From the NCBI GenBank assembly GCA_948474755.1, contig CAOLHI010002544.1, positions 62,001 through 126,000 of the forward strand: DNA of 64,000 nucleotides, given 5' to 3'. The first letter of the stretch is position 1, and each line of letters begins with the position of its first letter. Of the stretch, positions 1 through 13,300 are shown piece after piece. This DNA comes from Ctenosaura bakeri. Lineage: Eukaryota; Chordata; Lepidosauria; Squamata; Iguanidae. The position numbers and the translations under genes are program-made. Below the pieces are notes generated by a model. That model was not told where the DNA came from. It saw nothing but the letters and a program-made list of their open reading frames with translations, and searched no databases.

Positions 1-151
1 GAGGAGGAGGAGCCCTTTTTAAAGGGCTGTGCCACCTGATCAGAGCTGCTGAGAAAAAAGAAGCACCTGAGGTAGGAAGGCAGGAGTTGGAAAAACTCAC
101 AAATAATCAAATCTGTGAAAGTCAGACCTGCAAATGTGGAGGGCTGACCGT
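1..151. mobile_element. End of a Tigger-like DNA transposon
   Basis: The stretch up to 151 ends TGGAGGGCTGACCG followed by TA. The last 50 or so bases match the inverted complement of the terminus at 2678, including AAATAATCAAATC. The rest of the element lies left of the window. Family is inferred from the CAGTCRGCCCTCC terminus and the TA target. Confidence 0.55.
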
Positions 152-1118
152 ATAACATTGTTCTATTTCTGATCCAAAAACACCTCTATCTCACCCTTTC
201 TTATTTAAGTTTTTCTATGCTAAGAAGCCCAGATATTGCAACCTTTCATTTTGTGCGAGTTGCTCCCATTTCTCCCAATAATCATTTTGCCCGCTCTTTT
301 TGGCACCTTTTGCAGCTGAAAAGACATCTTGCAATGACCAGAACTATACATAGCATTCCAGGTGTCTGCCAGCTCTTAGATTATTTTCCTTGTCAGTCTC
401 TGCCAGCTCAGTTCCCACTTGTATATGTGTAAAATAAAGGGTTTTCCTCCAGACATGCTTTACTTTGCATTTGCTTACATGGAACTGAATTTGATGTTTT
501 GATATTCATTCTCCCAGATTGAAGAGATCTTTCTGAACAGTGGTGGCTAGTAGCTACCATGCCCATGGGCCAGTGAATTCCCTCCAGGTTTTATTACTGG
601 AGCTATCCAACATGCTGAATATTAATCCCAAACAGATGCAGCATCACTGACAGCTCCTTCAAAGTTATCCAAGATTGCATCCATACTGCACAATTATGGC
701 AGTTTGATACCACTTTAAGAGCCACAGTCCCATCATTTAGAATAATGGGATATGTATTTTCCTGTGATCTTAGAATTCTCTGCCAGAGGGAATGCATTAG
801 AGAATTCTGAGTATTTTACCAAACTACAAATCCTATAACAGCCATAACAGGAAAGTAGTATCAAACTGTTATGATTATGTAATGTGGGTACTTCCCAAAT
901 ACCAGAGTGGATTCACTGACATCTTGACACAGAATTCACCAGCTGCTTTTGGATTTCTTTGCTATCCAGTTTTGCCATGACCCGACTCCCCCCACCCCAC
1001 AACTACTTTGGTGTTATCAATGAAATTGGTCACCTCTCTGCTTATATTTAACTCCATTTTGTTGCATGTTCATTGATTAATTCCCTTTTCATTTTGTCTT
1101 TCTGAATCACCATAATAG
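152..1118. other. No gene seen; upstream of gene A exon 3
   Basis: AT-rich sequence without a recognisable exon. Exons 1 and 2 of gene A, expected to encode the signal peptide, were looked for here by their MAKL-like start and their 30-nt hydrophobic exon and were not found. Confidence 0.5.
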
Positions 1119-1319
1119 TTTCTACCTATAAGCTGGTTTGCTATTTCACCAACTGGTCTCAGTTCCGGAAAACGCAGCGCGCTTTATCGCTGATGACATT
1201 GATCCAGATCTCTGTACCCACATCATTTATGCTTTTGCCAGCATAAAAAACAATCAGCTTACCACCACTGAGTGGAATGACATCAGCACATATGAGAATA
1301 TCCACAATCTTAAAAGCAG
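1119..1319 (+). pseudogene. Gene A exon 3 with a 1-nt frameshift
   Basis: The exon is 201 nt, while the same exon is 202 nt in both B and C. The frame encoding [11 protein letters not shown] runs to about 1171. The conserved continuation [16 protein letters not shown] is read from 1174 in another frame, so one base is missing between 1169 and 1174, in a run of four A. Read straight on, the upstream frame meets TAA at 1244-1246. The acceptor is AATAG before 1119 and the donor is GTAGGT at 1320. The lesion lies next to a short homopolymer, so a sequencing or assembly error remains possible. Confidence 0.75.
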
Positions 1320-4300
1320 GTAGGTATAGTAGTGAGGAACTTACAAACTTTGGAATACCAAGGAGAGAAAACTTCCATAATAGCCTCTAGTACCTATACA
1401 GAATGGCTCGTGCTGAGGTGGGAAAATTATTTTTTGGAATATAGTTCCCAGAATCCTTCAGCCAGCATATCCAGTGGCTGCACTGACTGGGAATTCTTAA
1501 GAGCTGTAGAATTCGAAATGCATCTGAAGCAGTAGCACAGCTCTAATGTGCAATTCCCACTCCCACTGAAATTGAACTCCGTCTTTTTTTTTTAATGAGT
1601 TATCTTCATTAGTTTCCTTTGTATGCACATCAACAGGACAGATAGCAAAATAGTTGGGGGGAAAGAAAAAACAAAGAAAGGAAATTTGGAAAAGCATTAT
1701 GATACAACTACATATGATGAAAGAACAGTCATTTTTAACTGGATGATATTCCATGTTCATAAAATCTGTGGTACAGTTGTATAATTTCAGACTCTGAAGC
1801 TGAGTTTTTCAGGATGGGTCTCCTTAGATGGGAATGTGTACTTCACTTAATTGAAGTTCATTTGAGAGGTAGTAAGACAGTTCTGCCGCTTTTGCAGGGG
1901 AGACTCCTTATCATTCTGCCCAAGGCACTACTGTTTACTCCAATAAGCTTTCATTACTTCTGAGTAAAAATTATACACTTAATTTTTACTTCCTTTGCTC
2001 TTATTGATTTATTTATTTAGAAATCCCAGATTGAAGACCCTTCTCTCTGTTGGTGGATATTTAGCAGGATCTGTAATGTAAGTCCAAAACTAACCATTTA
2101 TTCCATATCTGCTTTTGCTAGCCAAAATCAAAGGTGACAAAAGCCACTGACATCCCCCACATTCCCACCAAGCTGGTTACAGCTTGATAGTATAACATGG
2201 AAAGGGAGTAAGGAATCAAGCAGCACCTTTTAGACTAACTGATATATTTTAGCATGAGTTTTTGTGGCTATAGTCTCTTTCTTCAGATACTCTGTAGTAG
2301 TTGGAATCACAGCCTCAGGAATATTGGAACTGAAAGGTTTAGAATGTGTGATTATAATGTAATTGGATACACAAAGATGTAAATTGTAACCAGGGTCTTA
2401 AATCATGAAAGACTTATGTGAAAATGATACAGGTCTGACAAACAGCTGGTCTGTAGTCCTGGGATGTAAAAAAATCCAGTATTTGGAACAGTGGAAAAGA
2501 AATCAATACCTATCTTCATAGGAATCCTAGTCATCAAGATCACAGCACAAGAAAAAAGGATTAACGCCTCTTCTTGATGTGCCCCAACCTTAGCATTCGT
2601 CAGGCATGCTATGGCTGCCATTTAAAATAAAAATATACAAATGTGGTGGCACAGCACTTGTTTAACATATGTGTATGCAGTCAGCCCTCCACATTTTCTG
2701 GTTTGACTTGTATGGATTTGATTATTTCTGAGTTTCTTCAGCTCCCCCCACCCTCCAGCACTTCCTTTCCGGGGGAACCTTTCCTCTCAGTGACTCCATT
2801 CAGGCCTCACAGACCTTTAAAAACCAACCTCTGGTCCTCCTCCTCCACCACCAGCAGCCGCCACTGCCTGTCCAGCTAAGGATGGATCTCAGCCCAATTT
2901 CACAGCACCACAAACCCTCTCCCATTGCCCCGCACACACTCAAGAAAGGAGATGGATGAAAGAGAGAAAGCATAGGGACACCATGCCAACCCACCTCCTT
3001 TCCTTCTCATGTCCCTGACATGGTTTGGACCCTAGGTGCCTGCTGTCCCCATCATTCCCACACACACACACACACACTCATTTTGATATTTTGATTTTTC
3101 CACTTTTGCAGGATCCTGCTGCCCTACCCCTAGTGAATATGGAGGGCCAACTGTATATCAGGAAGTCTTCCTTTGCCCAAGTTATTTTGTACTGATCCAG
3201 TTTTTAAAAAAACCGATGATGGAAAGAAATTTAAAAATGCAGACTCCTCCTCCACTAATCCCTCTCTCACCCCTAGCCCCCCAGTACAGTAGCTTCTTTC
3301 CTCCACCAAGTGAATAACTGTTTACATAAGGCAAGACCTCTCAGAAAATGATGTGAATGTGGAGAAATTATATGAATTGAACATTCCCATGAAGACTCAT
3401 GATTGTGTGGATAATTACCAAAACTGTGGAGAGGAAGGCCTCGTGGCAACCTTTCACCACACTGCCTTTATTTGGAACTGAGATGCTATCTCTGTCAAGT
3501 TATGTAGATATGAAGGATCTACAGACTTTTGACATCACTCGATCTCAGGCCAGAAGATACTAGGTAACACCATCATTCCCTTAAGGCTGTTGACAGTAGA
3601 TGTTTTAAACTTCCACTTTGGCTATAACTCACTTTGATTTGGGGCAAATGAAAAAGGCAGAAACTGAAATATTTTGCTAATTCATTTATTATGTTCTGTT
3701 TGTTAATTTCTCATGTGTGCGCATGCATGTGCAATAGAGATTCAGGGACCTTATGTAGTGTAGTTTTGTTGTTATGTGCCTTTAATTTTGATTTAAGGTG
3801 ACTCAGTGAATGAGGGACCTTTAAGAGACTCTACTGTTACCAGTCGTACAATATCTCTAAATAAGCTTCAGTTTAGTCATTTTAGCTTTTATGGAAAATT
3901 CAGATTTGATTTGTTCTTAGATCCATTTATTTGTCTTTTTGGCAGTGCATAGTATCTGTAGAGTTCTCCTCCAACACCAAATTTCAAATGAGTTGATTTT
4001 TCCTCCTGTCAGTTTTCTTCACTGTCCTGCTTTCACATCCATACATCAAAATCAGAAATACAATAGCATGATAATCCTGACTGCAGTATTCAGTGGTATG
4101 ACACTGGGGCCATTTCTGCACAAGACTGTTACAGTGTGATGATTCCACTTTCAACCTCCTACGGAATCCTGGGGTTTGCAGTTTCAGGAGGGGCCAGCTG
4201 ACCCCTCCCAAAACTGCAAACCCCAGGATTCCACAGGAGGTTGAAAGTGGAATCATCGTGCTACAACAGTCTCGTGCGGAAATGGCCTGGGTCTTATGTC

Positions 4301-7300
4301 AGGAAGAGCACTGATACTGTTCTTTTTGATCTACATAGACATGCACTTGCAGCAAGATGAACAAATATTTTAATGATCATACTTCTAGAAAGCATGCAGG
4401 ACATAGCCCTTTTTGGATCAAGTTCCAAATTGTAATTAGAGATTTTGCATTTCTTGATGTTTTTGTCAAATCCAACTTGTCAAGAAGAAGCCTTAAAAAC
4501 ATTCTAATCCCAGAGACTTCTGATCTCAGCTAGAAAAATGACAGCACAGTTTGATTTATTTTTAAATGAATTTAAACCTCATCTAGTGAAGCAGGTGAGG
4601 CAGAAACAACTTGTGGCCCTCCAGACGTTGTTGGGCTGCAGTTTCCATCAGCTTAGCCAGCATAGACAAGGGTGAGGAAGGATGGGACCTACAGTCTAAC
4701 AACAACTGGATAGTCTAACAGCTGTGTATTAATGCTTTGGAGGCTTGACACTTGTAAGCAGAGTGGTTCTCATTGCATGGATACAAACAGACAGTACTTC
4801 TGAGTACAGAAACACTGAGCAAAAAGTCTCAGAGGTTTTGAATCAATTTGTTTTTGTAGACTTGTCATTTTCAAGGCCTTTCTTGTTTCTTTCTTCGATT
4901 CTTTCGTGTTGCATCTATAGGTCATATTTATAGCCAATCAAGGCAGTGATTGGTCCAGCCTTTATTTAATATTTTTCTCCAAAATTTTTGCTAAAACACA
5001 AAACATCAGTTTGGTTTTAACTGAAAGCACAGAGAGACTTAATGATTGCTTTATTATCAGATTACTTGAAAAAACTGTTCAGACATATGAATCAAGCCTG
5101 AATGTCGCTGTCACAGAATACTCCCTACAAATACTGGTGTGGTAGAATAATATTCCTGAGTAATTTAAGACTACAGCTCTTGACCAACATAGCTAATCCT
5201 CTTATGGCTCAGGAGAAATTTGACACAGCCTTGTAACTCCTCCTTGGTCCTTGGGATTTTGAAATCTTCTACATATTTTACAGTCAAGTATTATTTCTAT
5301 ACTTTTCTGCACACAAAGCAAACACAAAAAGCTAATTATATGACCTTTCAGATTACTCCCCCTTCAGTTATAATGTTATGAATTGGTATATAGCACTTGA
5401 TCACGGCCCCTTTCGCAGCGCCGGCGCTTGCGTGACGGAAAAGGGCGGCTCACATGAGAACCCTCTCCCGAAACGCCGCCGCTTCCCCCCCCCTTACCGC
5501 ACGTGGAGTCTTCTTGCGCGACGGGCGCTCTTCAGCCACACCCCCAGCTTCCGCAGCGCCCCCTGGGAGCTGTAGGCACCGCGGGGGGCGGAAGCAGGGA
5601 GGAAGCGCAACAGGCCTGCCTGCGACAGCGCTCCGCACTCCGGTAAGTGCGGGATGCCGCTGGGAGCCTTGCACGAGTGCCGTTTATTTTCACTTCAAGC
5701 CGAAAATAAAAAAAATCCGTGCTCGTGCCGCTTCAGCCCTGTGAGTGCCATAGAAGTGGGAGTGCGTCGTGCAGAGCGATGCTCCCACTCCCGCGAGGCT
5801 CACGGGGCTATTTGGCGAAAGAAAGCCTGTGCGAAAAGGGCCCACATTATAAACACAGGGGATAAAATGTTCTTCATTAATGTGTGCTCACAGAACAACA
5901 GCTGCATTAAAAAAAACTAGCATAGCAATGTCTCAGAAACAAAATAGGTGCCACTGTAGCTTTTACTCTGATATGGAAAAGAAATGAAAAAAGGTCAGTG
6001 ACATTTATATGAAAAATGCAAAAAAAAATATTAAAACTTCCTCTAATTCTGTTTTTCGTCTGTTACAGCTTTAGAAATATAACAAGATCTCCTATCACAC
6101 GTTCAGAATTTGTAACGTCAGTGGTGGAGTTTCTTCGGGAAAATAATTTTGATGGTTTTGATCTTTCTTGGGAGCACCCAGAACAGACTGATAAAAGGCG
6201 TTTGACTGACCTGGTTCAGGTACATTAAAACATAAACCATTTCTGTGTAAGGAGGATTTAACCAAGATATAGATTCAAGAGAATATTGGACAAATTTTAA
6301 AAGGATATCTCAGGGTTTCTACTCAGTGTCTCAGCTTTGGGCCTTTAGCTTCAAAAAGAATCATCCCCCTTCTTTAGAAACATCAAGGACCTTTAAGACC
6401 TGACACTGAGTGGTTGAGGTCATACAAGCTTGGAAAAATTATTTTGCGGCATCATCCTGGAAATCATAATCCCACAAAGTAGTTTTCCCAAACTCTGTAA
6501 CTAACTAGAGCAGCTGCACTGAAGGTGACCAAAACACAGTAAAGTATGAACTGTTATTGCTATTCATCACAGCCTGACCATATGAAAACAAAAGCCATCT
6601 GTTCCTTAAATCAGAATAATACCTGTCCATTAATGTCCTTTAGGACCTGTTTTCAGCATTTGAGAGGGATGCTCGGAAGAAATCAGATAAGGAAAAACTC
6701 ATACTGAGTGTTACAGTACCAGCTGGAAAAGAAGCCATTGATAAAGGCTATGACATCAAGGAAATCTCAAGGTAAATCCTTTCAGCTACATTTGTTACAT
6801 AGAAAAAAAAAAGGCAAATGTACACTAGCAAGAGGTACCCAGAATGGAAAGCATAACGTCTGGAAAATTGTAGTGTACAAAGACATTTCATATCGACTGC
6901 AGTTTAAATGGTGCAGATGAGCAAATGAATGTTATGATAATTTAGGGCTCATTTGTGAAATTTTGATCCTCAAAGGAGAATGAATCTTTGGATTTAAATG
7001 AGAGTTCAGCCTTGGAATAGTAAGGCATCCCATCCCTATCTTCTTATGCTTCAAAAAAGGTTGAGGCTGGAATCCTTTTGATTAGTTACAGCTAGAGTAG
7101 ACCCATCCAATCCTGTAGGTAAACCCAACACATTCCATCCTCCAGATGGAATTAAAAGTAGGATTTAGCCTACATATCCTTAGATATTTCAGGAGGAAAT
7201 CTGTTGCCAATAGCTAAATAGGTACTTTGTTTTGATTTTACAGACTTGAAATATAAACATAAATACACTTACATAATGTGACTTGACTTAATATTTGTTT

Positions 7301-10300
7301 TCCTCCTTTAGATTTGCAGATTTCCTTAATTACCTGACCTATGATTTCCATGGTTACTGGTCAAGCAACAGTCACCCGTACACAGGGCACATAAGTCCCC
7401 TTCAGAAAGGCAGTGCTGACAGTGGATCTGCATCATCCTATAATGTAGTAAGTTGTCAGTCCAAGGACTATGTAAAATTTCTGGGGATTTTTCCAGATAT
7501 TATCTTGGATAATATGTTTTCCTTTGAGCACAAAGAAAATCAAGCAAGCTTGGCCATAATGGATCTAGATATCAAACTGTACCTCTGGCTGCAATATCTT
7601 TCCCCTTGCCATGCACTTTATTAAAGAGCAGCACAGAACTGATTTATCATGTTACTCCTCCACTCTCCCACTAGACAATACACTGACTATCATCATGTGG
7701 CTAGATAATGAAGGGATTTCTAATAATACACTGCATGAGTCATTCACAAGCCATGGGTCATTCCATCTGTCCCTTCAAGCAAATATTTCTTTCACTCTCA
7801 TCTTTGAACCAAGGATCTACACTTATGCTCAGAATCAAATATAGGTTTTAAGGGAAATGTCTGTTTCCTCCAGTTAACCTGTTTTCCCTTCTACAGTGGG
7901 ATTTCCTCAGAGCTATGGATCTTGGCAATCAGACTTGTAAATTAAACCTGTGTTTACCATCAAACAACCAATGGCAAAACAAAGCATGCTTAATGCAAAT
8001 TATGCAATTGAGGAAAATCACATGCTATAATAGCAAACAGATATTATCACATGAGGGAGCACTTCTTATAAATATGCTAAGCATAATGTCATAAGTATAT
8101 CATCTAGTCTGATCCTCAGTTTCCAGAGATCCTATTGCCCCCCCTTAAAAGTTCCAGGTGAACATTTACATGGAGCCCTCTTATACAGCCTTCCTCAGCT
8201 GAGGGCCCTCCAGATGTGTTGGCTGTAAATCTCATCATCTCCAGCCAGCGTAGCTGTTGTATGCTAGTTCGGAAAGGTGGGAGCTATAGTCAACATATCT
8301 GGACAACATTATGTTTTCAATATAGGGGTTTTGTCTTGAATGCAAATACAGTTCAGCAAATCAGAAATATGGGCAATAATATTGCACCAAGTCTTATATT
8401 TACAGAGAACAGAAGCTTACATTACTTTCCACAGTTTATGTTCTGTGCAGACCTGATTTGTTGCTCTTTAGAAACAGAAAACAGAAGAAAAGCATTTGTA
8501 ATGTGAATATGCATCCTGGCAAGCATCATTTTAAACTTTGTGTGCCAAAAGGGACTTTTGTATCTTATACAGTTGTTCTGGTCCCCCACAATTTTTTTAA
8601 ATTTAAATATTATTAACCACTAATTAATAACTATTATCAATAAATTTTATGCTTTAATAACTTAAAGTTATTAAGTTTATTTTAAAAATTGGTTTTTGGA
8701 GGATCATTGAAGGAATATCCAACCCATAGTTCAGCACAGCAGAGTAGGAACATGCACAGTATCCCACCCAATATACACAGTAGCAAATTTACCCCTCCTT
8801 CATTTTGCAGGATTATGCAGTAAAATACTTGATAAGGAAGGGTGCTCCACTTCAGAAGATCATCATGGGAATCCCCACATATGGACGGACTTTCACTCTT
8901 TCGTCCACACAGACTGTGGTTGGGGCTGCGGCTTCTGGTCCAGGAACACCTGGTGCTTTCACAAATGAAACAGGAATACTGGCCTGTTATGAGGTAGCAA
9001 GGATTTCATGCATGTTTGTCTTCTGATTTAGCCTGTGGAAATCACAGTATCCTTCTGTCTTCTGAACCACAGTCAAGGAAATGGAGCCACAATTCAGATG
9101 TGGCACTCCAAGGCCATTTCCGCACAAGGCTGTTGTAGCGCTATAATTCCACTTTCAACATCCTATGGAATCCTGGGGTTTGCAGTTTTGACAGGGGCTG
9201 GCCAGCCCGTCCCGAAACTGCAAACCCCAGGATTCCATAGGATGTTGAAAGTGGAATCATAGCGCTATAACAGCCTCGTGCAGAAATCCAACAACGTGAT
9301 CTTTTAGAACTTCAGAGAGAGAGAGAAAGAGAGAGAGGCAGACAAATAGACAGCATGGTATGGTGTTTGAAAGTTAGGCTATTTCCACACTAGACCATTA
9401 TAGTACTATTATTCCACTTTCAAAATCCTATGGAATCTTGGGGTCTGCACTCCTAACCCCTGGATTCCATAGGATATTGAAAGTGGAATAATAGCACTAT
9501 AACAGTCTAGTACGGAAATGGCCTTAGACTTGGACTCTGGGGTTTGAATCCCCACTCCACCATGGAAACTTGGATGACCAAGTCATATTCTCTCAGCCTT
9601 AGAGGAAGGCAGCAAACCTTCTCTGAATACACCTTGCCAAGAAAATCTACTATAGGTTTGCCATAAGTAGTAGTAGACTTGAAAGCACATAACTACGATA
9701 ACAAATGCTACATAATTAGGCATCTGTCCGTATTGATACACACACAAACACGTAATTGCATGAAAATATTGCCCTTTTTGAATGATCACTCCTAAAAGCC
9801 CAGACCTCAGCCAGAGGCCATACTGGTTGGGAGATTCTGAGAGTGATTGTTCAAAAAAAGTAAATGTTTGAAGCTCCTAGTCACATGTAGCTCACACGTA
9901 ACAGACATTCATCTAACTCTAAAGTTCACTTCATGTGTTACTCATGTAAAGAAGCAGCACAGACATAGGCCATTTCCTCACTGGCCTGTTATAGCACGAT
10001 GATTCCACTTTCAACATCCTCTGGAATCCTGGGGTTTGCAGTTTTGGGAGGGGCTGATGCCTCCCGAATCTGCAAACCCGAGGATTCCAGAGGATGTTGA
10101 AAGTGGAATCATCACGCTATAACAGGCCAGTGAGGAAATGGGGATAGTGGGAGCGCCTGCACGGATGCAAGTTTAGCCCTACTCTCCAAGCTGTGTAGTT
10201 CCCTCCAGGTCCTCCGGCTCCATGCAGTGAGGCTGAGCCTCTACCATGAGGGAGGAGTCTTTGGTATTTGTGTAGGCTTCATATGCAATTTAAAACTCTG

Positions 10301-13300
10301 CATTTCACCAAGGTTTTAAATTTTTTTAAAGAAAAAGGCAGGAAAAAATGAACACTTTGCTATAAACTAAGTGCTTAAAGGCTATCCCAAAAATGAAAGG
10401 AGGGTTGAAAAAGAAAAATGAAGGAATGAAAAGAGGAGAGAAACACAAATGAAAAGGACTAGGAATTAAACAAGGAAAGGGGTATTGTGTATCCTTAATC
10501 TGCTGAGAGGAATTCAGGGAAGAATCCTCAGTAATGGATAGAACCCAAGTAAGGAAAGATAAATAAATGTTCCCAGGTCACGACTTGGCAGAAGTTACTT
10601 TTTTGGACTACAGCTTCCAGAATCTCAATAGCCAGTAGTCCCAAAAGGTAACTTTCTTTTACTCTGCAGGAAGACATCTGCCAGGCAGGAATGCAGAGTG
10701 TTTTGGTGCAGAGACAGGTCCCCCGGTAGGCACAGTTGGTGAAAGACATTTTGCTGTTTCCAGCAAAGCAACAAAAAGCATTCCCAGGTAAGGTACATAA
10801 GACTCAAGACCAACCTGCCTACTGATACAGAAAAAGCCCTATCTTTTGAAAGCTCGTGGCCTATGATGAGGATGTGTATGTGCGCCCCTCATCTTACCAC
10901 TGTGAAGTGGACCACAGGAGACTGCTTTATGTACATGCATAACATCTTTCACATAAAAATAAAACACCCAGAAGGCCCAAGTCATCTAGAGTTTTAAAGG
11001 TAAACACCAGAACCTTGAACTCAATTCTATAAGTGCTGCTTATTTATATCTTTATATAATATTTATGTCTTCCCATTCATTCCTGCCAGATCTGTGATTT
11101 TAATCATAGTGCTACGAAAGAATGGATTGAGGAGCAAGCAGTTCCTTACTCTTACAAAGGCAACCAGTGGGTTGGCTATGAAGACGTGACAAGCGTTCAG
11201 ATTAAGGCAAGTATTGCCAAAAGTTCCATTCCTTGTTTTCATTAAATAATGTCATCTATGGATGCTAGTGAGCAGCTTACAAAGTTTATGTAATGAAGTG
11301 AGAATGAGCCCTGCTGGTGTAATGGCAGACTTGGAAGTGCATTTCCTCAACATTACAGTCCCTTTTATGACATGCAGAAATGTCCACAAATTCAAGAAGC
11401 TGTATTGATCTATATATACTTTTAAAAGAACAATTGAGATTCTGAGATCCATCATCATACGTATGACTGATGATGCTCCCCATACACACATACACAAACA
11501 TACTCTCACAGTCTAGTAGCGCTCTAACTGAAATATTTCTGACACACTGGGATTGAACTACTGGGAAATGATGTCCACAGCACTCTCTTGGTTGCAAGGC
11601 GCCTTGAGACAATGCAGTTGGAGGTCCTGCCACAATCGCTTATCCCAAGGCACCCTGCAACTGAAAGTGCATTATGGACATCATTTCACAGTACTCTGAT
11701 CTCCAGTGCCTCAGAAACACTTCATTCAGGGTACTGCCAAGTTATGAAGGTAGGTTTTGGGGTCACATTCAATCATTCATAACCATAAACATGAATCTCC
11801 AGCAGTTAAATATCTTGTAAGTCCAGCTGATGATATCATACCTGCTGAACAAGTTGCCAGCAGTTTTCATTTTCATCAGGCGTTTTGTAAAGTTAATGAG
11901 TATTACTCATTGCTCATCTCAAGATCAATAAAGTCCATTTCCTCTTCAGCTACGTGGGGATTGCAGCTGAATTCAAGGAACTCTTTTAGTCCCTGCTAAT
12001 AAAAAAGCCCCAAGGTTTTGACCCTGTGACCTCTGTCTTCAGTTGTCATGTACTGGATACACACTCCACAAATTTTACTCTGAGGTAGGCAGTAGTTTTA
12101 TCTGTAGAAATGCAAGCAATGCAGCACACTTCTTATGAAGTTGCTGAGACTAACGCATACATGGAGTTTACACCTTTTATAGGTACAATTCCAAATTTTA
12201 GGTATGCTATAATTGGAAAAGGTAATAAATCTAAGCATCATACCACTTCTCAGACAGTTCCCAGTCCAGTGCTTGGTTCCCACTTCTCACCATCTTTGAT
12301 CAGTTTGACCCGAGCACATATTTCCTGCCTCTTATCTTACAGACACCAAGTTTCCAAAACACAAGCCAGCTACACTTTCTTTTATTCCTGAGTCTGATCT
12401 TCCCCTCAGATTGGATACATTGTAGCAATAGGCAATAAAGCAATTAACTATTGATACTCTGTAAGAAACCAGTCAGCCTCAAAACAGATACACTGTTACA
12501 ATCATCAATTAATACTGGCTAGTTTGTAGCAGTTACAACTAGGCATAATGGAGTTTTACAGCAGCTACTTCTGCCTTAGTTACTCTATTACAACACACAT
12601 CCACATCTAGTGGGCCAATACATTTTCATGGCAGAGATTACGCATCTTGACACCAGTGTCTCACTGCAAAACAGAATGAAAGAGATGTCACCTCCAGCGA
12701 GGCACTACTTATTTTTCTGCTAAAGTCTAGGATATTTACTGGAAGGAGGACTCCAGTTTTCTACATCAAAGGTGGGCTTCACATTGTCTACCTCTGCTTC
12801 ACACAGAACATTTGTAAAAGAACTAGCAACTAAGTGCAAGTGACAGAGTAAAAACTGTGGCTAGCAATCAAAGTTTTTAGAAAGATTTGCTTGTTACTCT
12901 GTACGCAGTATAATTTTCTATTTCATGAGACCACACTACAAACCTATGACTTTGTCAGTGCCAGAGCTGTAAGGATTTTTCATTCTAAGTGATTAACAGT
13001 AAGATTAATGAGTCCTAACTCATAAAGATGCCTGAGAGATAGCTGAGCGCACACTAAGCCAGCTGAAATTCTGCTAAACCCAAACCCCTCTCAGCTTATG
13101 GATATTAAAAATGATTTAGGATTGTGCTAATATTGTGGCTTTGTTCCTGGCTGGGAATTGATTTGGATCTTCATAATTTAGCTCTTCTTTCACTTCACTC
13201 TCTCTTCACTACACCCACCATCTTGTGGCTCTTCTCTCAGCTAGGAGAGCAGGTCTCTTGGCAGATCTCTCTCTCTACTGGCTGATCTCTGAGATCAGCC

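Noticed and set aside
2643..2994. Pro/Ser-rich frames of 78 and 64 codons
   Set aside because: Both strands are open because of the C-rich centre of a Tigger-like element; no protein family pattern.
5454..5744. Arg/Ala-rich open frame of 96 codons
   Set aside because: Located within the CpG-rich family 2 MITE; similar non-conserved frames occur in copy 2, so it is base composition.
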